From contig NZ_KB894644.1 in the NCBI RefSeq assembly GCF_000374585.1, forward strand, positions 292,133 to 356,132: 64,000 bases of DNA. The letters run 5' to 3'. The position numbers and the translations under genes were made by a program. The notes under the pieces were generated by a model. The model was not told the DNA's origin, searched no databases, and saw only the letters and a list, made by a program, of their open reading frames with translations. The DNA comes from Phocaeicola barnesiae DSM 18169 = JCM 13652. GTDB lineage: Bacteria > Bacteroidota > Bacteroidia > Bacteroidales > Bacteroidaceae. The stretch's first letter is position 1; each line of letters starts with the position of its first letter. Shown here piece by piece: positions 44,881 to 53,975 of this stretch.

Positions 44881-44937
44881 AATAGGGGTATTTTTACCGT
44901 CGAATCGATTCGTTCTCGGCGGTAAGCCTCTATTGTC
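44881..44937. repeat. Large inverted repeat with a central palindrome
   Basis: TTACCG (44894-44899) pairs with CGGTAA (44920-44925), and flanking AATAGG and CCTCTATT extend the stem. Its centre holds the perfect 12-base palindrome CGAATCGATTCG (44901-44912). Another small inverted repeat (CCTAAC/GTTAGG, about 44835-44857) lies just to the left. It lies between two small genes of element 1, ahead of the HTH gene at 44959. It could be an attenuator, an operator or a replication start site. Confidence 0.6.
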
Positions 44938-44958
44938 TAATATAATAACTTTTAAAAT

Positions 44959-45294
44959 ATGGGAAGTAACAAACTTGAACTTAATATTCTTTTAAAAAGA
45001 ATAGAACTTCTAGAAATGCAGGTCAAAGAGTTAAAAATAATGGAGCCAGAAGTCTTCAATGAACGAATGAGCAGAATTGAAGATAAATTATTTTCTGTCA
45101 AAGAAATGTTGACCACTACAGAAGTAGCCGAATACTTAGGCGTGACGCAATCCCAGATTTACAAACTCACAATGAATTTGGAGATACCTCATTTCAAGCC
45201 AAAAGGGAAATTAATCTATTTTGACAGGAAAGAACTTCTAAGGTGGATGCATAAAAACCATATAGTGCCAGCAAAACAAAAAAATGATAAATAG
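44959..45294 (+). CDS. Helix-turn-helix (excisionase-type) protein
   Basis: This 111-residue protein starts with a heptad-like helix (LLKRIELLEMQVKELK) and ends with a HTH_17 domain (TTTEVAEYLGVTQSQIYKLT and wing KPKGKLIYFDRKELLRWM). It is similar in build to the proteins at 43425 and 51974. Probably a directionality factor or regulator of element 1. Confidence 0.8.
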   Translation: MGSNKLELNILLKRIELLEMQVKELKIMEPEVFNERMSRIEDKLFSVKEMLTTTEVAEYLGVTQSQIYKLTMNLEIPHFKPKGKLIYFDRKELLRWMHKNHIVPAKQKNDK

Positions 45295-45303
45295 AATATT
45301 ACA

Positions 45304-45444
45304 ATGAAGAAGAAACATAATAAAAAGAAGGTTTATACAGATGCTCAACTGACTGCTTTACTGAAAAAGTCAGAAGTTGTCATAAGTTTCTCAAAAAATG
45401 ATAATAAAAAAGAACTATGTCATGATAAGAAGGAAAAACAGTAA
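45304..45444 (+). CDS. Small basic ORF, 46 residues
   Basis: A short frame (MKKKHNKKKVYTDAQLTALL...) rich in Lys lies 9 bases after the HTH gene and overlaps the start of the RepA-like gene in another frame. The position suits a small coupled gene, but with 46 residues and no family match it may be spurious. Confidence 0.35.
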   Translation: MKKKHNKKKVYTDAQLTALLKKSEVVISFSKNDNKKELCHDKKEKQ

Positions 45445-46537
45445 TGATAAGGAATGTTCAGTGGAAAGCTCTCTTGAAGTCGGGATGCTGAGCAAGAGTA
45501 CATTCAACGACCAGGAACTAGACAACTACCTGAGACAAGGAGAAATAAAAGCATGTGAAAAGCCTCCTGTTCCACCACAGATTTTATGGGTTGGAGATTG
45601 TACCATAGCAACCTTTGGTAATTTCAGCGCATCCACCGGTAAAGCAAAGAGCAAGAAAACCTTTAATATTACAGCAATGGTTGCAGCAGCAGTAAACAAT
45701 TCAACGGTTCTTAAATACCGGGCCAGTCTTCCTGATGGTAAACGCAAAATCCTCTATTTCGATACAGAACAAAGTAGGTTTCACTGCCACAATGTGATAG
45801 AACGCATCTACCGCCTTGCAGGATTGAGTCTGACAAAGGAAGATAAACGCATCAAGTTTTATGGGCTAAGGGAGTTCACTCCTACTCTCCGTATTGCCCT
45901 CATAGATTATGCCCTAAGAACATTTGAGGGTGTAGGATTGGTCATTATCGACGGCTTACGAGATCTCATGTATGACATTAACAATGCCAAAGAATCAACC
46001 GATGTGATGACTATGCTCATGGCCTGGACAAGCAAGTACAATCTTCACATCCATTGCGTGCTGCATCTTAACAAGAATGACAATAACACCAGAGGTCATA
46101 TTGGTACCGAACTTGAAAACAAGGCTGAAACAGTTCTGATAATCAGCAAGAACAAACAGGATTCCAACATCAGTGAAGTCAGGCCTATGCACATGCGAGA
46201 CAAGGAGTTTTCTTCATGGGCATTTCACATTGACGACAACTCTCTTCCCGTCTTGGATGATGGCTATCATATTACAGTAGTCAAACCCAAAGATAAGCCC
46301 TTGACATCTCTGCCAGATGACTTACATGCCAAAGTACTTCACACTGTTTTTGAAGGTGAGAGTCCACAGAGGTATCTTGAACTGGTGAAAGCAATCAGCC
46401 AGGCTTACGCACAAGAAGGCTACAAGCGTGGGGACAATGCAGTTAAGGATATGCTTAAAATCTTCTGTGAGCGCAAACTGATTACCAAGGACAAAGACGG
46501 TTATCATTATCATCCTGCACTCCTGCCGTTAAAGTAA
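45398..46537 (+). CDS. RepA-like AAA family ATPase
   Basis: This protein of up to 379 residues is of the RepA/AAA_25 type, a RecA-like helicase relative found in mobile elements. A loop STGKAKSKKTFN (about residue 78-89) occupies the Walker A position, and GVGLVIIDGLRDLM (about 178) is Walker B. A winged-helix-like C-terminus follows. The start may be 45398, 45422 or 45486; the sequence does not decide. It is followed 75 bases later by the primase gene, suggesting a replication module for element 1. Confidence 0.78.
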   Translation: MIIKKNYVMIRRKNSNDKECSVESSLEVGMLSKSTFNDQELDNYLRQGEIKACEKPPVPPQILWVGDCTIATFGNFSASTGKAKSKKTFNITAMVAAAVNNSTVLKYRASLPDGKRKILYFDTEQSRFHCHNVIERIYRLAGLSLTKEDKRIKFYGLREFTPTLRIALIDYALRTFEGVGLVIIDGLRDLMYDINNAKESTDVMTMLMAWTSKYNLHIHCVLHLNKNDNNTRGHIGTELENKAETVLIISKNKQDSNISEVRPMHMRDKEFSSWAFHIDDNSLPVLDDGYHITVVKPKDKPLTSLPDDLHAKVLHTVFEGESPQRYLELVKAISQAYAQEGYKRGDNAVKDMLKIFCERKLITKDKDGYHYHPALLPLK

Positions 46538-46612
46538 GTTTATGAGTTTAAGTTTAACAGGGTATATATATACTAAACTTATATAAGCCCAATTAGACAT
46601 TATTGATATGCC

Positions 46613-47557
46613 ATGACCATAGATGAAATAAAATCAGTCAGTATTGTACAGTTCCTTGAAACGGAAGGTTATCAGTTTGCCTATATCCATCGAGGTAATT
46701 ACTGGTATCTATCTCCCTTTAGATCTGAATCGTCTCCATCTTTCAATGTCAGTCCTACAAAAAATCTTTGGAATGACTTTGGGGCCAGCTCAGGAGGAAA
46801 CATTATAAATCTTGTTCAGAAGATGCACCCTTCATGGAATAATCATCAAGTCCTGACTTATCTTGAACAACAGATTAAGAACCATCACCTCAAATATGCT
46901 GAAGATTATGAAGCTATTACCAAAGAACAACTAAAAAGAAATACGTGGAATGAGAGCCATATAGCAGAAAGGGGGAATGAGAGAAAAAGTATTACTTTCG
47001 TTGATCGTATTAGCAAGCTCAGTCATCCCAATCTGAAAAGATATATTTTACAAAGACGTGTTGACTTCGAGGTTGCTCAGGAGTTCTGTAAGGAAATACA
47101 TTATCATATCAACGATAAACATTACTATGCCATAGCCTTTGAAAATGTAGATGGTGGTATGGAAATCAGAAACAAATACTGCAAACGCAGTATCGGAAAG
47201 AAAACAATATCCGTAATAAAGCCCAACGGTAAATCACATTCAGAATGCTGCATATTTGAAGGTTTCTTTGATATGCTCACGTATGTAAGTATCAGAAAAT
47301 GGATGATGGATATACAACTTTGTGTTGAAAACGACTGTGATTATATTGTTCTTAATTCAATCAGCAATATTAAAACTGCACTTCCATATCTCCAGGTATA
47401 TGATGTAATACACTGCTATCTTGATAATGATGCTGCCGGTGCAGCGACCATAAAGAAAATCAAGGATGAATATTTAGACAAGGTAATTGATGAATCCATC
47501 AGATACCGTAATTTCAAGGATCTGAACGATGTTATCAATGGAATAGTAAAGGAGTAA
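46613..47557 (+). CDS. DNA primase-like protein (degenerate CHC2 plus toprim)
   Basis: This 314-residue protein has a CHC2-type N-terminus (RGNYWYLSPFRSESSPSFNV, KNLWNDFGASSGGNIINLV) in which the zinc-binding Cys/His are largely replaced. A toprim part follows, with the catalytic Glu in FEGFFDML (about 222) and the DND triad in YLDNDAAG (about 270). It probably primes replication of the element. Mobile-element primases of Bacteroides often lack the zinc ligands. Confidence 0.85.
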   Translation: MTIDEIKSVSIVQFLETEGYQFAYIHRGNYWYLSPFRSESSPSFNVSPTKNLWNDFGASSGGNIINLVQKMHPSWNNHQVLTYLEQQIKNHHLKYAEDYEAITKEQLKRNTWNESHIAERGNERKSITFVDRISKLSHPNLKRYILQRRVDFEVAQEFCKEIHYHINDKHYYAIAFENVDGGMEIRNKYCKRSIGKKTISVIKPNGKSHSECCIFEGFFDMLTYVSIRKWMMDIQLCVENDCDYIVLNSISNIKTALPYLQVYDVIHCYLDNDAAGAATIKKIKDEYLDKVIDESIRYRNFKDLNDVINGIVKE

Positions 47558-47586
47558 CAAAAATAATAAGTCTGTTCTATTAGTTT

Positions 47587-47619
47587 AAGGAGGTTCCCCA
47601 CAGGAGAGCCTCCTTTTTT
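47587..47619 (+). terminator. Terminator after the primase gene
   Basis: The arms AAGGAGG (47587-47593) and CCTCCTT (47609-47615) form a stem followed by T residues. Confidence 0.85.
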
Positions 47620-47645
47620 GTGATGTTTTTATTCTAATAGTATGA

Positions 47646-47727
47646 TTTTTATCAGAATATCATACTTCTAAACAAATGTATGTTAATACTGAAATGCAAA
47701 TCGGCATATTTTTATCGGAATACCATA
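47646..47727 (+). promoter_or_regulatory. Two copies of a 19-base motif upstream of the conjugation genes
   Basis: The motif TTTTTATCAGAATATCATA (47646-47664) recurs as TTTTTATCGGAATACCATA (47709-47727), with two differences. The first copy also forms part of a hairpin (AGTATGAT 47639-47646 with ATCATACT 47659-47666). They sit 100-180 bases before the first gene of the next operon, where a regulator could bind. Confidence 0.6.
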
Positions 47728-47829
47728 AAACTCATTTCCTTTGTCATAACACAGGAGCAAATTGATTTTAAGTTTTGTCTTCTGAGTATGAAACTTTTTT
47801 ATAATAACACATTAAAATCAGATTGAGAA

Positions 47830-48303
47830 ATGCCAGGATTTGTAATATTCGTATTCGTCCTCACCTTTGCGTATGTGGTTTACTTTTCAGTAATGATTAC
47901 ACTTGACCTTCATAGTAAGAAAGATGAAAAGAAAACGAATGAAGAGACCATTGATGTCAGCAGCATGGATAATGAAGAAGTGCCGGTTTCCGTGGAAGAA
48001 CATAATGATGGTCCTGAAGGTAGTGACATGACATACACAGAGCAAGTAACAGACGACGGCCTTCGGGTAGTCATTCCAACAGGCAATAAGCAGAGCAACA
48101 GTTCCCCTCCTGAAGAGGAAGAGTCAAAATCCACTCAACAGACTACTACAAGTGCAGAACTCAATAAAGAAAACGAAGAAAGCATGGAAGAGATAGAGGC
48201 AGTTCCTCAATACAGTTTTTATCCTGATGAGTTTATGCAAAATCTCAACGACAAACACAACAAAAGAAAAATAGAGAAAAGGAATGCAATCGATAAACTG
48301 TAA
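47830..48303 (+). CDS. Hypothetical protein at the start of the conjugation gene cluster
   Basis: This 157-residue protein has one N-terminal membrane helix (about 3-24, FVIFVFVLTFAYVVYFSVMI). A long, acidic, disordered middle follows (about 30-125), and it ends in a basic C-terminus. It overlaps the following DUF4134 gene by 20 bases. In CTnDOT-like elements, TraC- or TraD-like genes come just before TraE; I cannot assign this one. Confidence 0.55.
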   Translation: MPGFVIFVFVLTFAYVVYFSVMITLDLHSKKDEKKTNEETIDVSSMDNEEVPVSVEEHNDGPEGSDMTYTEQVTDDGLRVVIPTGNKQSNSSPPEEEESKSTQQTTTSAELNKENEESMEEIEAVPQYSFYPDEFMQNLNDKHNKRKIEKRNAIDKL

Positions 48304-48637
48304 AATCAATCAACTGTTTTTTATTGCCTGTTTCGGCTTCATGTTCCTCCAGCCTCAGTCGGCATTTGCTAAATGCGGTGGTGTTGACTACAGCTGGGGT
48401 GCTGACGCATTGAGCAATGCCCATGATTTTACGGTCACAATGATGCTCTATGTAGTATATCTTCTGTATGCTATTGCATCCATAGTAGCAATTATCGGAG
48501 CTTTACAAATCTATATCAAAATGAATACCGGTGAAGGAGATGTGACCAAATCAATCATGATGCTGGTCGGAGCCTGCCTGTTTATGATTGGCGCAACTAT
48601 CATTTTCCCAGCATTCTTTGGCTATAATATTGTATAA
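48284..48637 (+). CDS. DUF4134 (TraE-like) conjugation protein
   Basis: This 117-residue protein has a signal peptide (cleavage near SAFA-KCGG), two membrane helices (about 48-75 and 90-112) and the DUF4134 pattern (NTGEGDVTKSIMMLVGACLF). DUF4134 proteins are the TraE family of Bacteroides conjugative transposons and probably form part of the mating channel, comparable to VirB2. It is the first of two such genes in a row. Confidence 0.85.
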   Translation: MQSINCKINQLFFIACFGFMFLQPQSAFAKCGGVDYSWGADALSNAHDFTVTMMLYVVYLLYAIASIVAIIGALQIYIKMNTGEGDVTKSIMMLVGACLFMIGATIIFPAFFGYNIV

Positions 48638-48705
48638 AACTAAGAATTTAAGAATCAAGCAAGTAAGGATAACATGTCTAATTTTTAACTGTAAAACAAC
48701 AAAAA

Positions 48706-49113
48706 ATGAAGAAAATCAAGAATTTAACCAAAAGGATTTTCAATGCTAAACGTGTTGGAACACTGGCCATGTTGCTCTTTTGCGGAGTAGCAGCCACTTA
48801 TGCTCAGAATGCTGCCGGAGACTACACAGCCGGAACAAATGCGCTGACTACAGTTACGGAAGAAATAGCAAAGTACGTTCCATACGTGGTGAAGCTTTGT
48901 TATGCCATAGCCGGTGTTGTTGCCGTTGTCGGTGCCATCAGCGTTTACATTGCAATGAACAATGAAGAGCAGGACGTCAAGAATATCTTAGTCCTCCAAA
49001 ATTGGTTGGAAAGGATAAGAAAGGAAGTGACAAATAAAGTGCTTAGTATCAAGCGAATAAGCGAATTTTTGAATTTTCCGATTCTTGCACAACCGACTCT
49101 TAAAAAGATATAA
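48706..49113 (+). pseudogene. Truncated second DUF4134 (TraE-like) gene
   Basis: Residues 1-92 match DUF4134: signal peptide (ATYAQ), first membrane helix and AMNNEEQDVK. From about position 48982 the frame continues for 43 unrelated residues to a stop, while the normal DUF4134 second helix is missing. The break marks where a second mobile element begins. The rest of this gene is not seen elsewhere in the window. A membrane-channel role would need the missing helix, so it is probably inactive. Confidence 0.85.
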
Positions 49114-49163
49114 TAAAATGATTTTTGTTTCTGATTTGTTTCTCATATATGGCTTGATTTTCA

Positions 49164-49171
49164 TATCTTTG
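49164..49171 (+). promoter_or_regulatory. -7 promoter box of the first recombinase gene of element 2
   Basis: TATCTTTG matches TAnnTTTG and leaves a leader of about 130 bases before the start at 49306. Confidence 0.65.
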
Positions 49172-49305
49172 CACATGCTTTCAAGGGCATAATCACGATG
49201 CAGAAACGATATATCAGCATCCGAAAAGCCCAAACCTCGCAGACCCTCTGCAAAATTCATTTTCCCTTCTTTCGGGAGTAAGTTACCAATAAAAAATATA
49301 CAAGC

Positions 49306-50478
49306 ATGGCAAGACCAAAGAAACAAGTCAAACTGAAGGAGCCGATTAAGATTCGTCTCAAATCCCTCGCAGATGGCAACAAGAGTATCTATCTTGACAT
49401 CTACTGGAAGGGAGTCAGGAAGTATGAGTATCTGAAACTCTACATCATTCCTGAGGTCAATCCACTCTGCAAGGAGCAGAACAAGGAAACGATGGCAGTC
49501 GCAGAACGTATCAAGGCAGAGCGCATCAAGGCTCTCCATGGTCACGGAGTGCAAGACTGGGAAACCGTCAAGCAGGGTTCACAACTCTTGACAGGATGGA
49601 TCAAGAAGTATTGTGAAGGTGGAGTCAGCACCAAGAACTCAACCCTCCATTGTCGTGTTGAAATGCTTCACACCGTGGAGAAGTATCTTGAAGAGTCCAA
49701 TCAGACCTTCATCACCCTTGAAGAGGTCAATGCTGATTTCTGCCGTGGGTATGTGAAGTTCCTTCGCACCTTCCCAAACTCACACTGCAAGTACATTGAG
49801 CCAAGACCTATCAGTCAGAACACGGCAAGCCGTTATCTCGGAATGTTCTCGACTACTCTCAACAATGCCGTCCGTCAAGGTATCATCCGTAACAATCCTA
49901 TGAAGGAACTGGATGCCAAGGAGCGCATTCAGCCAAAGGATGGCAAGAAGGAATACCTTACCATTGAGGAACTTAAAGCCCTCATGGCAACCGACAGTTA
50001 CCGCCCAGAGGTCAAGCAAGCCTTCATCTTTGCTTGTTTCACAGGATTGCGACTCAGTGACATGTACAAACTTGCACCGATTCACATCTTCAAGACTCCT
50101 GACGGAAAGGGCGAGTACATTGACATGGAAATGCAGAAGACTGAGAAACCTGTCATCATCCCACTCTCGGAAGAGGCAAAGCGTTGGTTACCAAAACCAA
50201 AGGGAATAACAACTCCCTTCTTTGATATACCAACTACTCAGACCGTCATAGGCAGAGCCCTTCGCAAATGGGCAGAGGCAGCAGGTGTAGAGAAGCACAT
50301 CAGTTTCCACTGTTCTCGTCACACCTTCGGCACAATGATGCTGACACTTGGCGCAGACCTGTTCACAACAAGCAAGTTGATGGGTCACACCAACATTCAG
50401 ACCACTGAAATCTATGCGAAAATCGTAGATAAGAAGAAGGAGGAAGCCATCAACCTCATTGATGGAATGTTCAAGTAA
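49306..50478 (+). CDS. Tyrosine recombinase 1 of element 2
   Basis: This 390-residue recombinase has all catalytic residues: Arg in FTGLRLSD, HxxR in FHCSRHTFGT, the late His in LMGHTNIQTTEIYAKI and the Tyr nearby. The N-terminal part is an arm-type domain (IKIRLKSLADGNKSIYLDIYW) that it shares with recombinase 2, pointing to a duplication. It lies 85 bases before recombinase 2 on the same strand. With recombinases 2 and 3 it probably handles insertion and excision of element 2. Confidence 0.92.
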   Translation: MARPKKQVKLKEPIKIRLKSLADGNKSIYLDIYWKGVRKYEYLKLYIIPEVNPLCKEQNKETMAVAERIKAERIKALHGHGVQDWETVKQGSQLLTGWIKKYCEGGVSTKNSTLHCRVEMLHTVEKYLEESNQTFITLEEVNADFCRGYVKFLRTFPNSHCKYIEPRPISQNTASRYLGMFSTTLNNAVRQGIIRNNPMKELDAKERIQPKDGKKEYLTIEELKALMATDSYRPEVKQAFIFACFTGLRLSDMYKLAPIHIFKTPDGKGEYIDMEMQKTEKPVIIPLSEEAKRWLPKPKGITTPFFDIPTTQTVIGRALRKWAEAAGVEKHISFHCSRHTFGTMMLTLGADLFTTSKLMGHTNIQTTEIYAKIVDKKKEEAINLIDGMFK

Positions 50479-50562
50479 AGGAGGTGACTTGAAAGCACCC
50501 CCTTTGATAAACCAGGGTGGTGTTTCACCCCAGTGGTATAACCAATTATAACAATCATTGAT

Positions 50563-51825
50563 ATGACCATCACACTTCGACAAAAAGACCTCGAAAACGA
50601 CAACAAGAGCCTGTATCTTGACATCTATGACAATGGCAAGCGCAAGTTTGAGTTCCTTTCCCTCTACCTAATCCCTGAGATTAACCAAGAGACAAAGGAA
50701 CGCAACGAGGCTACCTTGAAACGTGCGCAGGAGATTCGTGCCGAGCGCATCCTTCATCCCGAGACCATTCCCGAGAAAGGTCACTTGATGGTCGTACCCG
50801 ACATTCCAGATGATGATTCTCCCGAGGTCATTGACTGGATCCAGACCTACATGGAGTGGATGGACGGCAATCCCGAATATTCCAAGAGGACTGTCGAGCA
50901 GACTCAATACCTTCAAGAACGCATGAAGGAGTTCCTGAAGGCAAAGCGCAGACCTCACATCACTCTGATGAAGTTTGATAAGACATGGTTCAAGGCATTC
51001 TTTCTTTGGCTGAAGAATGACTATGTACCTCAGAAGTATGTGAGAGTCAAGGCAAAGCCGTTGAGCAATGCCAGTTTGCGGAACATGCAACAACGCATTG
51101 TCGCAGTATTCAACAAGGCTGTCAAGACTGGCAAGTTGAAGGCAAACCCCTTCTATCAGTTGGAGAAGGAAGACACTATCTCCAAGCCAAAGTCTGGTCA
51201 CAAGCTGTACCTTACACCCGATGAACTCAAACTCTTCATGGCATCAGAAGAGACAAACGGAGTCAGGGAAACCCAGTTGGCATTTGGCTTTGCTTGCCTT
51301 ACAGGACTACGCATCAGCGACATAAGGGCTTTGCGATGGTCAAACATCATGAGGAACGAGGCAACGAACACACTTGTAATCGTCCAGAAGAAGACCAAGG
51401 AACTCAATGCCGTTCCAATCTGCTCAACCGCAGAAGCATGGATGCCACCCAAGAAGGATGACAAGGTTTTCCACCTTCCTGCCCATGCCAATGTAGATGC
51501 AGCTCTCAAAAGAATAGCCAAGAAGGTAGGTATCACGAAGACAATCTCCTTCCATACCTCCCGACATACCTTTGGTACATTGATCCAAGCGGCTACTGGT
51601 GACATCGAGACCACCAAGAAACTCATGGGTCACAAGTCGCTCAAATCAACCGCAGTCTATGCAGACGTGCTGACTGAGGAAAAGGTCAAGGCTATCTCCA
51701 ATACCAAGACGGTATTCAGGAGTCGCAAGCCACACACCGAGAACAAGAAGATTCCACGAACCAAGCGAACGGCAGCGACCAACACGCACCCTCGCAAGGT
51801 CATAGATATACAGGATAACGAATAA
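50563..51825 (+). CDS. Tyrosine recombinase 2 of element 2
   Basis: This 420-residue recombinase is similar to recombinase 1. Catalytic motifs: LTGLRISD, FHTSRHTFGT and LMGHKSLKSTAVYADV. Its N-terminal LRQKDLENDNKSLYLDIYD matches the arm-binding domain of the first enzyme. It carries a longer basic C-terminal tail. Tandem recombinases may act together as in Tn916-like or Tn554-like systems, but the division of work cannot be read from sequence. Confidence 0.92.
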   Translation: MTITLRQKDLENDNKSLYLDIYDNGKRKFEFLSLYLIPEINQETKERNEATLKRAQEIRAERILHPETIPEKGHLMVVPDIPDDDSPEVIDWIQTYMEWMDGNPEYSKRTVEQTQYLQERMKEFLKAKRRPHITLMKFDKTWFKAFFLWLKNDYVPQKYVRVKAKPLSNASLRNMQQRIVAVFNKAVKTGKLKANPFYQLEKEDTISKPKSGHKLYLTPDELKLFMASEETNGVRETQLAFGFACLTGLRISDIRALRWSNIMRNEATNTLVIVQKKTKELNAVPICSTAEAWMPPKKDDKVFHLPAHANVDAALKRIAKKVGITKTISFHTSRHTFGTLIQAATGDIETTKKLMGHKSLKSTAVYADVLTEEKVKAISNTKTVFRSRKPHTENKKIPRTKRTAATNTHPRKVIDIQDNE

Positions 51826-51973
51826 CGGCTAACGAGCCGATTCAGGATAACAACCAGTTTCATTTCATCAAAAGCAGTGCCCTGATTCAAGGTAGTGGTT
51901 TCCGCTACCTTTAGGGGCTTGCTATCTCAAAACCAAGCATTCAGGATAACGTAAATAATTAAATATCAAGATT

Positions 51974-52294
51974 ATGAATAAGACTATTGACAACGAGACT
52001 CTTCTTTTGAAGGTAGAGTCATTTGAGCATCGCATCGAGGTTCTGGAGAATACTCTCAGCGCAGCCAAGGAGGTATTGACACTTGAAGAAGCTGCCCTTT
52101 TCATGGGTATATCAAAGAGCAGTCTCTACAAGATGACCCATCGTCATGAGCTTCCTTTCTTCCGTCCAAACGGCAAACTTATCTACTTTGAGAAGACTGA
52201 ACTTCTGAAGTGGATGCGTCAGAACCGCAGCATGTCCGAGGCTGAGACCAAGGAGGCAGCAGCCCAGAAGCTGAACGAACTCGCCAACCACTAA
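51974..52294 (+). CDS. HTH excisionase-type protein of element 2
   Basis: This 106-residue protein has a coiled-coil-like start (VESFEHRIEVLENTLSAAKE) and a HTH_17 domain (LTLEEAALFMGISKSSLYKMT, wing PNGKLIYFEKTELLKWM). This is the usual build of Xis-like proteins in Bacteroides. It lies among the three recombinase genes, so a role in directing excision is likely. Confidence 0.85.
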   Translation: MNKTIDNETLLLKVESFEHRIEVLENTLSAAKEVLTLEEAALFMGISKSSLYKMTHRHELPFFRPNGKLIYFEKTELLKWMRQNRSMSEAETKEAAAQKLNELANH

Positions 52295-52305
52295 TCAATG
52301 AGTAT

Positions 52306-52620
52306 ATGAATCAGGATTTCAACCAACAGCAGTACAACGACAAACTGGCTCAGGTAGCCAGCCTTGCCGTTACCTATGCCAAGGATGGCACAGGCTATCA
52401 CAGTATGAAGGATGCCTTCAATGAACTGTGCGAGTTGTCTCATGCCAACAAGGGCATAGACCAAGAGAACACTATCGGCAGACGAACCCTGCTTGTGCAG
52501 AGTGTCTGCATCAAGGCTATCCATGCGCTCACTCCGTACCAGAACGAGCGACTTGAACAGCAGCTGAAGGACATTGCTTCGGACTATCCCGAGCATCGAC
52601 ACCTGCATTTCCGCAGATAG
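52306..52620 (+). CDS. Small hypothetical protein of element 2
   Basis: This 104-residue helical, soluble-looking protein has no recognised family. It follows the excisionase gene by 11 bases and lies 37 bases before recombinase 3, so it is probably part of the same transcript. Confidence 0.6.
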   Translation: MNQDFNQQQYNDKLAQVASLAVTYAKDGTGYHSMKDAFNELCELSHANKGIDQENTIGRRTLLVQSVCIKAIHALTPYQNERLEQQLKDIASDYPEHRHLHFRR

Positions 52621-52657
52621 TTTCTTCTTTCCCTTTTGTCATATCATAGACATATCA

Positions 52658-53908
52658 ATGAGAGTTACCGCTTACATACGTCAGAAAGATACATCGAAGA
52701 ACGACCTCGACAGCCGTGCTTCGGTGTACTTCCGTGTCCGAGACAAAGGGCTTGATGTCAAGTGCGCAAGCGAACTTCAGATCAATCCCAATCACTGGAG
52801 CCAAGAACGACAGGGCTACAAGAGCCGTGTCAATCTTGTGGATGACGATACCAGAAACCTCTTTGACTCACAGGTCAAGGAGATTACAGGTATCATAACC
52901 AGGGAATACTATATCGGAGCAAACTCCGACTGGCTCAGACGACTGATATTTGCCTATCACCACCCCAATGCCTATTGCATGGGCAGTGGCATGGCGGTAA
53001 GCAAATCTCTTGTCATCTGGGCAGAGAGATACCTTCAGAACAAGCATTTTGCCAAGCATCAGGAGTGTAACACCCGATGCCTGATTGATAAGGTTACTCG
53101 CTTTGAGGATGAACACAAACACCCGATGAACATTGACAGCATGACTGCCGATGATCTTCGTGCGTTTGCGGATTTCCTGTCTTCTGACTATGACATATCT
53201 ATGAATACCATCGTCACTAACATGACCATGTTACGAACCGTGTGCAACTGGGTTCGCAAGCAGGGAGTCACAAACAATGATCCCTTCTTTGGCTATGACA
53301 TGCCCAAGGCTCTCTATGGCACTCCATATTTCCTGACCATTCAGGAGCGTGACCAAGTTCTGGGTGCAGACCTCACGGATGATGCAGAACTTGCTGAGTA
53401 TCGTGATATGTTCGTGTTTCAGTGTATGGTCGGATGCCGTCATAGTGATCTTGTGACCTTCACCCCCAAGAACATTATTGACGGTGTTCTGGAATATATC
53501 CCCATCAAGACCAAGGGCAAGTCTGGTGACGTTGTAAGGGTTCCTCTTATCCCCAAGGCTATGGCTATCCTTGATGGCCATGACCATGGTGATGATGAAC
53601 CAATCTTCCCCAAGCATTATAACTTCAAGTTCAACGATGCTATCCGTAGAATCTTGAAGCGTGCCAAGGTAAATCGTGTTGTCACTGTGATTAACCCTAA
53701 GACACGGCTTGAAGAGAAGAAGCCAATCTCAGATGTGGCTACATCTCATCTTGCACGAAGGACTTTTATCGGTAATCTTTACCGCATGGTCAAAGACCCT
53801 GATTTGGTTGCTTCTATGTCAGGTCATGCCAAAGGCAGCGTTGCTTTTGCCCGATACCGAGTCATTGATGATGACATGAAGAAATCCCTGGTTGAACTTA
53901 TCCAGTGA
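52658..53908 (+). CDS. Tyrosine recombinase 3 of element 2
   Basis: This 416-residue recombinase is distinct from the first two. Catalytic residues: Arg in MVGCRHSDL, HxxR in SHLARRTFIGN, the late His in MSGHAKGSVAFARYR and the Tyr within it. I chose the start at 52658 because the frame upstream overlaps the previous gene and adds nothing family-like. The N-terminal domain is of the phage_int_SAM_5/Arm_DNA_bind type (VYFRVRDKGLDVKCASEL). Confidence 0.9.
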   Translation: MRVTAYIRQKDTSKNDLDSRASVYFRVRDKGLDVKCASELQINPNHWSQERQGYKSRVNLVDDDTRNLFDSQVKEITGIITREYYIGANSDWLRRLIFAYHHPNAYCMGSGMAVSKSLVIWAERYLQNKHFAKHQECNTRCLIDKVTRFEDEHKHPMNIDSMTADDLRAFADFLSSDYDISMNTIVTNMTMLRTVCNWVRKQGVTNNDPFFGYDMPKALYGTPYFLTIQERDQVLGADLTDDAELAEYRDMFVFQCMVGCRHSDLVTFTPKNIIDGVLEYIPIKTKGKSGDVVRVPLIPKAMAILDGHDHGDDEPIFPKHYNFKFNDAIRRILKRAKVNRVVTVINPKTRLEEKKPISDVATSHLARRTFIGNLYRMVKDPDLVASMSGHAKGSVAFARYRVIDDDMKKSLVELIQ

Positions 53909-53975
53909 TTCTCTTCTTTTTGATGGCATATTCCTTTTCCCTTTATTAGGTTACATTTTTCAAATATCATAGACT

